The notes beneath the pieces were generated by a model, which was not told the origin of the DNA, made no database searches, and worked only from the letters and a program-made list of their open reading frames with translations. The position numbers and the translations under genes are program-made. A stretch of DNA of 64,000 nt, from the NCBI GenBank assembly GCA_016713565.1, contig JADJOX010000005.1, forward strand, positions 124,001 to 188,000, given 5' to 3'. The DNA comes from Ignavibacteriota bacterium (GTDB lineage Bacteria > Bacteroidota > Ignavibacteria > Ignavibacteriales > Melioribacteraceae). Positions 19,464-27,592 of the stretch are shown piece after piece (position 1 is the first letter of the stretch; every line of letters starts with the position of its first letter).

Positions 19464-21044
19464 TCATTTAATTATAAATAGTTCTTTTTCTAATTTATCA
19501 TCAATGAAATAATCTTTAACATTAAATAGAATTATTTGATGCTTATCAATTTCATCTTCCAAAATATCAATTTTTTCTAAATTTAATTTTTCAACATCAT
19601 CAAAAACAAAAGCCGGTCTATAATCTGGATTCTCTGCAACAATGATGAAATTTTTCATAGTCAAATTTTTTACATGCCGAATATAAAATGCCCAAGAAGG
19701 TAATTCACCAAACATGTGAAATTCAGGGTACTCCTTTTCATTTTCCGGAACATCTTTTAATTTAAATAAGGGTAGATTGGCTAATCCATTATTGCCTTTA
19801 CCTGGATAAACTATTTCAAAATTCTCTAAAGTAACATTTTCAATAAAGTTTTCCGGAAGCCCTGTAATTGATGCGGGAAATGGATTGTGAATGAATGATA
19901 ATTCCGGTCCGCGAATTTCATAATTTAAATCAGGTACATTAAATGGAATATGAACTTTTATATCTTTTATTACAATATTTTTAAGGGTTCCTATTTTACC
20001 ATCAACGTTTCTATGTCCTAATTTTATAAAAACCGCATTTCTTGTATTATATGCAGTAATGTTTTTAATATAAACATCTTCTAAAATACCGCCGTCGACA
20101 GATTCTAATGCTATTGCTGATCTGAATGTATCAAATACTTTGATATTTTTAATTGTAATATTTTTAAATCCGCCGGATGATGCAGTGCCGAATTTTACCG
20201 CACTTGCGCTTGATCTTATCGTATTATTTTCAATAACGATATTTTCATTTAATGCACTACTATCTTCAGATTTTAAACAAATTCCATCATCAGCTGAATT
20301 TATATAACAATTAAAAACATGAACATTTTTACAGTCAACGATATCCAAACCGTCATTATTCCAATAAGCATCACTTATAACTTTAATATTATCTATTTTC
20401 AAATTGCTGCATAATTGATAAGTCTGCACCCAGCATGAAGAATTTTTAAGATTTATATTTTTTATTTCAATAGAATCACATTTATAAAATTTGATTAATT
20501 CAGGCCTAATATGTTCATTTGGTCTTTTTCTGTTTTTATTATAATAAATAGAATCTAATTTACCGGCATAAAATAAACTGTCAATTTTTAATGCTAAACT
20601 TCTTCCCTGACCGTCAATTATTCCATCGCCTGTAATTTTTATATTGCTCTGATTTTCAGCTAATATAAGAGCTTTCCAATCATCTATATTTTTATAATCG
20701 CTAATATCTGTAGAGCCGACTAATACAGCTCCTTTATCAATTTGCAATTCAACATTTGATTTAAGATAAAATGATCCTGTTAAAAATATTCCAGGTGGTA
20801 CAATAACCTTTCCTCCTCCATTTTTATAGGCATCATCTATTGCGGCTTGAATATAAATATGATTTAAAGTGTTACAATTTGATTTTGCACCATAATCTAA
20901 AATGTTATAATCTTTTACTTCTCCTAAAACTAAATCTTGCGGGAATAATAAAAATGCAGAGTATATAATTGAGAATTTAAAAAGAAGGTGTATTTTATTG
21001 AAATTATTAAGAAATGATTCAATATGATTTTTCACATAGCGCAA
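19464..21044 (-). CDS. GH28 polygalacturonase-like glycosidase, exported
   Basis: A hydrophobic export segment at about residues 20-41 precedes a GH28 beta-helix. NNDGLDI (229-235) and SADDGICLKS (250-259) carry the active-site Asp residues. The third motif reads SAVKFGTASSGG rather than GHG, as in divergent family members. The family hydrolyses alpha-1,4-galacturonic links in pectin or rhamnogalacturonan. At 526 residues it is longer than many GH28, with an extended C-terminal part. It lies between a T9SS beta-helix gene and the LacI gene, probably as part of the unit that starts with the TonB receptor, though a terminator hairpin lies just upstream at 21068. Confidence 0.88.
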   Translation of the reverse strand: MRYVKNHIESFLNNFNKIHLLFKFSIIYSAFLLFPQDLVLGEVKDYNILDYGAKSNCNTLNHIYIQAAIDDAYKNGGGKVIVPPGIFLTGSFYLKSNVELQIDKGAVLVGSTDISDYKNIDDWKALILAENQSNIKITGDGIIDGQGRSLALKIDSLFYAGKLDSIYYNKNRKRPNEHIRPELIKFYKCDSIEIKNINLKNSSCWVQTYQLCSNLKIDNIKVISDAYWNNDGLDIVDCKNVHVFNCYINSADDGICLKSEDSSALNENIVIENNTIRSSASAVKFGTASSGGFKNITIKNIKVFDTFRSAIALESVDGGILEDVYIKNITAYNTRNAVFIKLGHRNVDGKIGTLKNIVIKDIKVHIPFNVPDLNYEIRGPELSFIHNPFPASITGLPENFIENVTLENFEIVYPGKGNNGLANLPLFKLKDVPENEKEYPEFHMFGELPSWAFYIRHVKNLTMKNFIIVAENPDYRPAFVFDDVEKLNLEKIDILEDEIDKHQIILFNVKDYFIDDKLEKELFIIK

Positions 21045-21067
21045 AGTTTACCTAAATATTATTAAAA

Positions 21068-21098
21068 AAGTTTCTCCATAATTTATATGGAGAAACTT
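21068..21098 (-). terminator. Intrinsic terminator after the T9SS beta-helix gene
   Basis: A perfect 13-bp stem (AAGTTTCTCCATA paired with TATGGAGAAACTT) with a five-base loop starts about 20 bases past the stop of the gene ending at 21118. On the minus strand it is followed by a T-rich tail (complement of AAAA at 21064-21067). This should reduce read-through into the GH28 and LacI genes. Confidence 0.85.
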
Positions 21099-21117
21099 AA
21101 TTGAACAATAACTAATA

Positions 21118-22800
21118 TTATTTTAAGAACATCATTTTCTTTGATGCAGCAAATTTCTGTCCTGCTGCATTTATTGTACTAATTGAATATACATAAATTC
21201 CGCTGCTTAATTTTGACGCGTCAAAATTAAATGAATGACTTCCGGCTGCAAGATTATGTTCTGTCATCTCAAATACTTTTTGTCCCAAAACATTATACAC
21301 CGATACTGTTACGTTTGCTTGTTCTGGAATTCCAAATGTAATTTTTGTCGATGGGTTAAACGGATTTGGGTAATTATTTGATAAATAGTAATCCTGTGGA
21401 ATTACAGAACCTTCTTGTTTAACCGATACCATGTTTGGTGTAATCATTGGTGTGGCTGAGCCAGGAACATATAAAGCTTTTGCATTTGCAATTGAATCTC
21501 TTAATGAAGCTATAATTGCAGTTTTATTTGTCAAAAATTCTGCTTTCTTTGATGGGAACCAGTTTAAATCGCCTAAAGGCAATCCATCAGTTCCGGCTTT
21601 CTGCAAATATGTGTTTGTATAGCTTAAATCCATAGCAGGAGGCCAAGCGGCGATTGATGGAATTCCGGTTGTTGTATCCCAAACTACTGGTGATGGAACT
21701 CTCCAATCCGGCCAATCTGTTCCTCTGTGTGCCGAATACCAATATTCATCTAAGAACTGAATTTGTTTTGCGAGAATATCAGGATAGTTATTAAATCCAA
21801 TTTCAAATTCAGCATAATTAGTACCAATTTTATAGTTGTTATCAATAGTTACAAAAGAATCAACATTAGCATGTTCCCACAATAAGCTCGGTAAAATTGA
21901 ATCTCCGCCTGAAGTTACAAACCAATTATCAATTTCAGGTTGGCGATAAAAGAAGTTATTGCCAAGGTACAATGATATTGAATCCAATTTTGCTTTTGCA
22001 TCTGCGAAATAATTCCATGTTGTAAAATATGAATCATAAACGTTGCTTGTTGTTTTACGACCAACAAAATGATAATTATAGAAAATATTATTGGCTTGAA
22101 TCATTTCGTATGCACGCTGTTCGTGTCCGTTTACTGTTTGATTTACATATGTACAATGTAGTTCGTGAACTGTAGCATTAAGCCAGGGACCACTATTTGC
22201 AATCAATCGTCCTGAGTTGAATACTGTATTGTTTTCAAGTGTTACATCTGTACAAGCAACATCCATTCTTAATGGAAAACCGCCCCAAGGTGAATAACTT
22301 AATCTAACACCATTTAAGAAGACGCAGTTTGTAAGAGAAATTACGGACCCTTTAAATTGATTTCTAAATGCAAAATCCTGCCAGTCAACCGCGGCAACAT
22401 TGTCTGCTACAAAGCCTTCTCCGCCAACATTTGCAACAAAAGTGCCAACAACAGCGCCATTGCTGTGCAACCCGCTTAGCATGAGGTTTTTAAGTGTAAC
22501 TTTTCCCCCAGTACCAATTTCCATTAATTGTCTTGCAAGACCATCATCGCCAGGAGTATTAACCAATACCGGCGGATTTTCCGCTGAACCAATCCAATCT
22601 ACTGCAGGACCCTGGATTGTAATATCCCAAGTTACATCTAGTCTTCCGTCAAATGCATATATCTTGCCAGTTTCAACTAAATAAACTCCAGGACCAGTAA
22701 TTTGATCATTTACAAATTGGTTTGCATCCAAAGTTGTTTGAGCCATTAATGTTGTTCCAAATGCGATTAAAAACAACATAGATTGCATCATTTTTTTCAT
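21118..22800 (-). CDS. Secreted beta-helix protein with T9SS C-terminal sorting domain
   Basis: The signal peptide (1-20, ending LMAQ) is followed by repeats typical of pectate-lyase-like right-handed beta-helices (VTLKNLMLSGL, VISLTNCVFLNG, VTLENNTVFNSG). A linker region follows, and the last 80 or so residues are the T9SS sorting domain (NNYPNPFNPSTKITF ... SSGIYVYSI ... KKMMFLK). Outside this domain it shares YTNxxLxxAxTxGLPLGDLNWFP with the protein at the right edge of the window, so the two are paralogues. No catalytic motif is recognisable; a pectin lyase or glycan-binding role is inference from fold and context. A strong GGGAGGA ribosome site lies five bases before the ATG. Confidence 0.87.
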   Translation of the reverse strand: MKKMMQSMLFLIAFGTTLMAQTTLDANQFVNDQITGPGVYLVETGKIYAFDGRLDVTWDITIQGPAVDWIGSAENPPVLVNTPGDDGLARQLMEIGTGGKVTLKNLMLSGLHSNGAVVGTFVANVGGEGFVADNVAAVDWQDFAFRNQFKGSVISLTNCVFLNGVRLSYSPWGGFPLRMDVACTDVTLENNTVFNSGRLIANSGPWLNATVHELHCTYVNQTVNGHEQRAYEMIQANNIFYNYHFVGRKTTSNVYDSYFTTWNYFADAKAKLDSISLYLGNNFFYRQPEIDNWFVTSGGDSILPSLLWEHANVDSFVTIDNNYKIGTNYAEFEIGFNNYPDILAKQIQFLDEYWYSAHRGTDWPDWRVPSPVVWDTTTGIPSIAAWPPAMDLSYTNTYLQKAGTDGLPLGDLNWFPSKKAEFLTNKTAIIASLRDSIANAKALYVPGSATPMITPNMVSVKQEGSVIPQDYYLSNNYPNPFNPSTKITFGIPEQANVTVSVYNVLGQKVFEMTEHNLAAGSHSFNFDASKLSSGIYVYSISTINAAGQKFAASKKMMFLK

Positions 22801-22908
22801 TCATTCCTCCCTTTTTATTTTAGGTATGTTTTATTTTTTTTAGTTATAAATAATTTTCAATACTGTTTTTAAATCTCCTTTTATTTTTTTAGGTAAAATT
22901 TTTAATAA

Positions 22909-25908
22909 TTAAAATTCGTACTTTACTCCCAAATCAGTTGTCATCCCATAATATTCAACAGAATTTAATTTTTTCAAGACACTTATAAAACGGCGATCCG
23001 GTTCATTTGAAATATTATTCACATTTAAATAAACCTGTAACCCTTGCACCCATGGTAATTTTTGAATCGCAGTAAAATCCCATCGGTATGAAGCGTCGGT
23101 ATAAGCATCTCTTTCGTCAAATGTCCTATCTACTGAAATTAAAACGTTATCTTGGAACACGAATGAAAGACGCGCAGAAAAATCACTGTAATCGTAACCA
23201 ATTGTTGCATTGAGAATATCATTTGGTTGATCAGGCATACGACCTGCTCTTGATGAATCTATAAAAACAGTTTTAGCAAATGGTCCTGTTCCTATCTTCT
23301 TTGATGTTTGGAATGGGTAGCTAGTTTCTGAACTGATATGTGTATAATTAATGTTAAAAACTATTCCATGTAAGAAAGAAGGAAGATACCAAAAATGGGT
23401 CTGCCAATCTAATTCGAATCCGCGAATAAATGATGTTTGCTCCAAGTTAATCCATGTGTCAATTTGCGTGTCTTGAGTCTTGGTTAATAGCATCATATTA
23501 TTGATAGTTGAAGCATCTTTTGTTTTAAAACTTGATGCTACTATTAAATTATCTACTTCTTTATAAAAGTAACCGGCTGTGAACAATCCAATTTTATTAT
23601 CATATACCGAAGCGTAAACGTCATAATTTTGTGAAATTGCTGGTTTCAAATAAGGATTTCCAATGAATAAAGTTGGCGGATTATTAAAAGTATTCAGGTA
23701 TCTATAAGGCGAAATCGCTCTGTAATCAGGATAAATTATGCTCTTTGTCGAAGCCAATCTAATATCTAGCCAATCAAGCGGCTTAATACGCACATGAAGT
23801 TGTGGAAACCAATTTTTTCCGTTAATGGTATTTATTGTATCAACATTTAATTTAGTACTTCTAAAATCAAAAGTATTCGGGCCATATCTTTCGGTAAAAT
23901 ATGCTGAATAATCAACATCAAAATTTTCATAACGAATACCGGGATACAAAGTAACATATCGTCCAATATTTAAATCGGTCTGAACATAAAATGCGGATAA
24001 ATTTCTTGAATAATCATAATCATATTGCCTTGAAGGCTGTTCTTCAATTGGATAAGCTGAATAAATTATACCGTTGTCATTTACTGTATTGGCTTTCGCT
24101 AATCTTTCAAAAATTTTCATTCTATCTGTATTAGGTAAGTAAAAAAAGGTGTTGATACCTTCTTTTCCAGATAAAAAATCACCTACGTCATAATTTGCGT
24201 TTTCAAATAAAAAAGCTCGTATTCCTAAATTTCTATCTTCCGGAGCTAAGCCCAAATCTGTCCATACTGAATCCTCTAAAAGTTGAACAAATAATTCGCC
24301 AACATGAACTCGATCCGGAGTGTTGAACCATTGTGTTTCGTCGTTCTTTCTATTGTTGTGTACAAATTTTCCGCCAAATTTTAATGTTCCTGAAAGATAA
24401 GTAGAAAAATTATATGGAATTTTAAAATTTAATAGACCTTCTTGAGCAGATTCATTTACATCTCTTTTTAAAGTATTAAAATTTGTTACTCTCAAATTTT
24501 TACTAACAGAAATAGTATTTAAGAAAACATCCGGTTCTGATTCTCTAGCAATAAATCCCTGCGGAATTATTGTTCCTGTCTGCCCCTGTTCCGTACCAAC
24601 ATTCATGCGCAGATCTCCAGGTCTATATTGAGAAGAAACAGAATTTGAAATAGAAAAATCCATACCAATATTAGAAAATTCAAATTCGCCTTGAAGCGCA
24701 TTATTAAATACAGTATTGCTTGCCTCACTTAAAGTAGCATAAGCTGAAAATGCACCGTTAGTATAGATGCCATTCCAAACTTCTTTTTGATTTTCTGATA
24801 AGTTGCTAATAAAATTATTCAGAAATAATTTACCAAACGGCAATTGATAATCAAGCACTAAACCGCCACCGGCTCTTTTTCTATTTGTAATTCTATCGGT
24901 AATTGTAGCATACTCAAGTTCCGTAAGCAGTAAATCACTTCCTTGTTCTGTCACAGTTGATCTATTTGTTATCCACGAAGCACTTAATACATCAGAATTT
25001 CTGTTAAAATTATCTAAGAAACCTGAAACTTGAACACCAAGTTTTTCATCGAAAAATCTATCGCTTATTAACCCGTTAATCCTATAATTACCGTAAGTAT
25101 TTGCCATTGAACCGTAACCGCCTTGAGCGCCAAATCTACTATGAAATCCTTCGTCGGCACTTCCGATTTTTAAATTAACGGTTCCGCCAACTGCATCCGC
25201 GTCCATATCCGCCGTAAGAGCTTTAGTTACTTCAATTCCGGAAAGTACATTAGGAGCAATCATATTTAAATCAACGCTTCTGTCGTCACGGTCAGTGGAC
25301 TGCATTCTAACGCCGTTCACTTGCATTACATTATATTTAGGTGATAATCCGCGGACGGTAACTTTTTGTCCTTCTCCTCCGCTTCTAACTATACTAATTC
25401 CGGGCAACCGCGCCACAGATTCCGCAGCATTAATATCAGGTATATCCTGAATACGATCAGCTGAAACTACGTTTTTTATTGTATTAGATGACAACTGCTG
25501 ATTTATAGCTTCAATCTGTCCAACCGCTTGAGCTGAAACAAGAACTTCCTCACTTTCAACTGCAACATATTCAAGATCAACATCTAATTTAAGTGTTGAA
25601 CCTGATTTAACATTTATTGCTATTTTCTTTTCCTTATAGCCGATATATTTAACTATCATATTGTAATCACCAGGTGGCACTTGTCTTATTACATATTCAC
25701 CATCCAATGAAGAAGCAGCTCCAAAACTTGTTCCATCTAAAAAAACATTTGCACCGGGCAATGGATCACCGGACGCTTTGTCGTTTACGACTCCTATAAT
25801 ATTTCCGGATCTTTGTGCAAGTTGAAAACTGCTAATAAATATCAATAATAAGAATGAACGAAAAATTAAACTGCCGAAGTTGTTTAGATTAGTATTGAAT
25901 GATTGCAT
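22909..25908 (-). CDS. TonB-dependent outer-membrane receptor with N-terminal carboxypeptidase-regulatory-like domain
   Basis: A 999-residue outer-membrane transporter. After the signal peptide (to about residue 31) comes a CarboxypepD_reg-like domain (GNIIGVVNDKASGDPLPGAN, about 34-115). The plug domain (about 135-250) has DIPDINAAESVARLPGI and VTVRGLSPKYNVMQVNG. A large beta-barrel ends in the aromatic-terminated strand DLGVKYEF. Such receptors use TonB energy to import oligosaccharides. No SusD partner lies beside it, unlike typical Bacteroidota glycan loci; the plug resembles the Xanthomonas/Caulobacter-type carbohydrate receptors. A LacI-type operator stands 259 bases upstream. A beta-helix secreted protein follows immediately. 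Confidence 0.94.
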   Translation of the reverse strand: MQSFNTNLNNFGSLIFRSFLLLIFISSFQLAQRSGNIIGVVNDKASGDPLPGANVFLDGTSFGAASSLDGEYVIRQVPPGDYNMIVKYIGYKEKKIAINVKSGSTLKLDVDLEYVAVESEEVLVSAQAVGQIEAINQQLSSNTIKNVVSADRIQDIPDINAAESVARLPGISIVRSGGEGQKVTVRGLSPKYNVMQVNGVRMQSTDRDDRSVDLNMIAPNVLSGIEVTKALTADMDADAVGGTVNLKIGSADEGFHSRFGAQGGYGSMANTYGNYRINGLISDRFFDEKLGVQVSGFLDNFNRNSDVLSASWITNRSTVTEQGSDLLLTELEYATITDRITNRKRAGGGLVLDYQLPFGKLFLNNFISNLSENQKEVWNGIYTNGAFSAYATLSEASNTVFNNALQGEFEFSNIGMDFSISNSVSSQYRPGDLRMNVGTEQGQTGTIIPQGFIARESEPDVFLNTISVSKNLRVTNFNTLKRDVNESAQEGLLNFKIPYNFSTYLSGTLKFGGKFVHNNRKNDETQWFNTPDRVHVGELFVQLLEDSVWTDLGLAPEDRNLGIRAFLFENANYDVGDFLSGKEGINTFFYLPNTDRMKIFERLAKANTVNDNGIIYSAYPIEEQPSRQYDYDYSRNLSAFYVQTDLNIGRYVTLYPGIRYENFDVDYSAYFTERYGPNTFDFRSTKLNVDTINTINGKNWFPQLHVRIKPLDWLDIRLASTKSIIYPDYRAISPYRYLNTFNNPPTLFIGNPYLKPAISQNYDVYASVYDNKIGLFTAGYFYKEVDNLIVASSFKTKDASTINNMMLLTKTQDTQIDTWINLEQTSFIRGFELDWQTHFWYLPSFLHGIVFNINYTHISSETSYPFQTSKKIGTGPFAKTVFIDSSRAGRMPDQPNDILNATIGYDYSDFSARLSFVFQDNVLISVDRTFDERDAYTDASYRWDFTAIQKLPWVQGLQVYLNVNNISNEPDRRFISVLKKLNSVEYYGMTTDLGVKYEF

Positions 25909-26313
25909 AATTTCATTTCCATGTTTTTTTGCAAATAGTTATTAAGTTTTCTTTGTTCAATGTATTTTTAAGAAACAAAATTGAAATATTAACAAACTAT
26001 AATTTTTATAAATTTTACCAAATTATAAATAAGACACTTTGTAACTTTAGACTTTGTAATTCGAATTAAGCACTATCTGAAAAGGAAATTGACTATTTAC
26101 TATACCGATTTACTTATAGTTAAGTCAAATGATTAAACACTTTAAACCAATAATCAATTATTTTTACTAAAACGGTTTAGTTAAATACTGTTTTTAATTT
26201 TTAAAAGCAAGTTATTTTTTTAAAAAAGAATTTTAAAATGAATAAATATGCAGTTTGCAGTAATCTGAACAGTGATGAAAGATCTTAAATTCATTTTTAA
26301 TTTTAGTCCAAAA
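25909..26313. promoter_or_regulatory. Promoter region of the TonB receptor
   Basis: A 405-base AT-rich stretch between the MFS gene and the receptor, with no plausible gene. It holds the operator at 26167-26180 and must carry the receptor promoter. The position of the operator implies a leader of up to about 250 bases; no recognisable riboswitch or terminator was found in it. Confidence 0.6.
26167..26180. promoter_or_regulatory. LacI-family operator, site 2
   Basis: CTAAAACGGTTTAG, a near-perfect CG-centred palindrome flanked by TTA and TTA. It differs from site 1 by one base. It lies 259 bases upstream of the TonB receptor start. Confidence 0.8.
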
Positions 26314-27552
26314 CTAATTTCTTTTTATTGTTTCATTGGAAATTATTGGCTTTGCCCAAATTCCAATGCTAAAGATGTATAGTAAAATTACGAAAATGAA
26401 AGACATCCCTGTTTTAAGACCAAAATTATCTCCAAGCCAACCAATGAATAGTTGAACAATTGCTCCGCCAATTATTGCAGTACACAAAATTCCGGCAAAA
26501 GAACCATGATGCTTATTTAAAGAATTAAGCGCTAATGAAAAAATAATTGACCACATTACTGAAATGGAAAACCCAACGGCGGGAAACGCAAAAAGTGAAA
26601 TATCCGCACTACCTTCTAGCGCAAATGCCAAAAATATTATCGCCAAGACTGATGTAACAACCAAAATTTTTCGACTGTCAAATAATTTAAGTAAACCTAA
26701 TCCTACTAAGCATCCTATTGACATCATTCCCCAAAACCATCCGACAATTGAAGCGCCCGTAGTTAAGGGATCAACGTTATGATAAGTATATAAGAATTTT
26801 GATATCCAAAATGAAACACCCTGTTCGGTACCAACATATGCAAATATCCCAATAAAAAATAATATTACTGTTTTGTTTTTAAATAGCTCTTTATGAATTT
26901 CCCAATTTCCGGTTATTTCGTCCTCTTTTCTTTCAACATTTGGAAATTTTGTAAAAAGTACTAAGGCGATCATAATTAATAGAATTATTGAAAATAAAAT
27001 ATATACCGAAACCCATGAAAGATCTACGGGAATAATTGTTGAAAATATTGATTTGATAAAATTATCTGAACTTTGCGCATTTAGATTAGAGATCAAATAT
27101 GTCAAAATCATAGGTGAAATGAACGATGCGGCACCGAATAACAATTGAGCCAAAACTGAGTTAAACGCAAAATGTTCTTCGCCGCCGGAAACTCTTAATA
27201 ATGGGTTTATTGCAACTTGAAGCATAGCCATTCCGGATCCCATAAGGAACAATGAAATCAAAAACACTAAATAATTTGGGAATAAGGAAAATAATAAGGA
27301 ACCGATTAACGCTAATGAAAACGCCGCGATCATGGTATTTTTCTCTTTGAACTTTTCGACCAAAATGCCGGCAGGAATTGACATAACTCCATACGCAATG
27401 AAAAATGCAAATGGTAATAGTGAGGATAAGGTTAAACTCAGACTAAAGCTGTTAATCACATCTGGGTTTAAGGCACCCAGAATATTTGTAATGAAAGAAA
27501 TCACAAAAAATGTAGACAATATTAATATAACAATGTAATTGTTTCTTTTCAT
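26314..27552 (-). CDS. MFS sugar transporter (FucP-like)
   Basis: Twelve predicted membrane segments in 412 residues. The N-terminal half has FFIAYGVMSIPAGILVEKF and GSGMAMLQVAINPLLRVSGGE, the latter a hallmark of FucP/glucose-galactose-type proton symporters. The C-terminal half has GWFWGMMSIGCLVGL and GGAIVQLFIGWLGD. It should carry a monosaccharide across the inner membrane. It is the last gene of the unit starting at 33481, 40 bases after the MGH1-like glycosidase. The cargo cannot be named from sequence; the neighbours suggest a pectin-derived sugar. Confidence 0.9.
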   Translation of the reverse strand: MKRNNYIVILILSTFFVISFITNILGALNPDVINSFSLSLTLSSLLPFAFFIAYGVMSIPAGILVEKFKEKNTMIAAFSLALIGSLLFSLFPNYLVFLISLFLMGSGMAMLQVAINPLLRVSGGEEHFAFNSVLAQLLFGAASFISPMILTYLISNLNAQSSDNFIKSIFSTIIPVDLSWVSVYILFSIILLIMIALVLFTKFPNVERKEDEITGNWEIHKELFKNKTVILFFIGIFAYVGTEQGVSFWISKFLYTYHNVDPLTTGASIVGWFWGMMSIGCLVGLGLLKLFDSRKILVVTSVLAIIFLAFALEGSADISLFAFPAVGFSISVMWSIIFSLALNSLNKHHGSFAGILCTAIIGGAIVQLFIGWLGDNFGLKTGMSFIFVILLYIFSIGIWAKPIISNETIKRN

Positions 27553-27592
27553 TCTGAAATTCCCCCAAAAGTTAAATAAAAATATTACTTAA

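Noticed and set aside
22801..22908. Sigma-54 promoter (GG-N10-GC) before the beta-helix gene
   Set aside because: No -24/-12 element was found in this gap, so control of this paralogue by the sigma-54 regulator is not supported.
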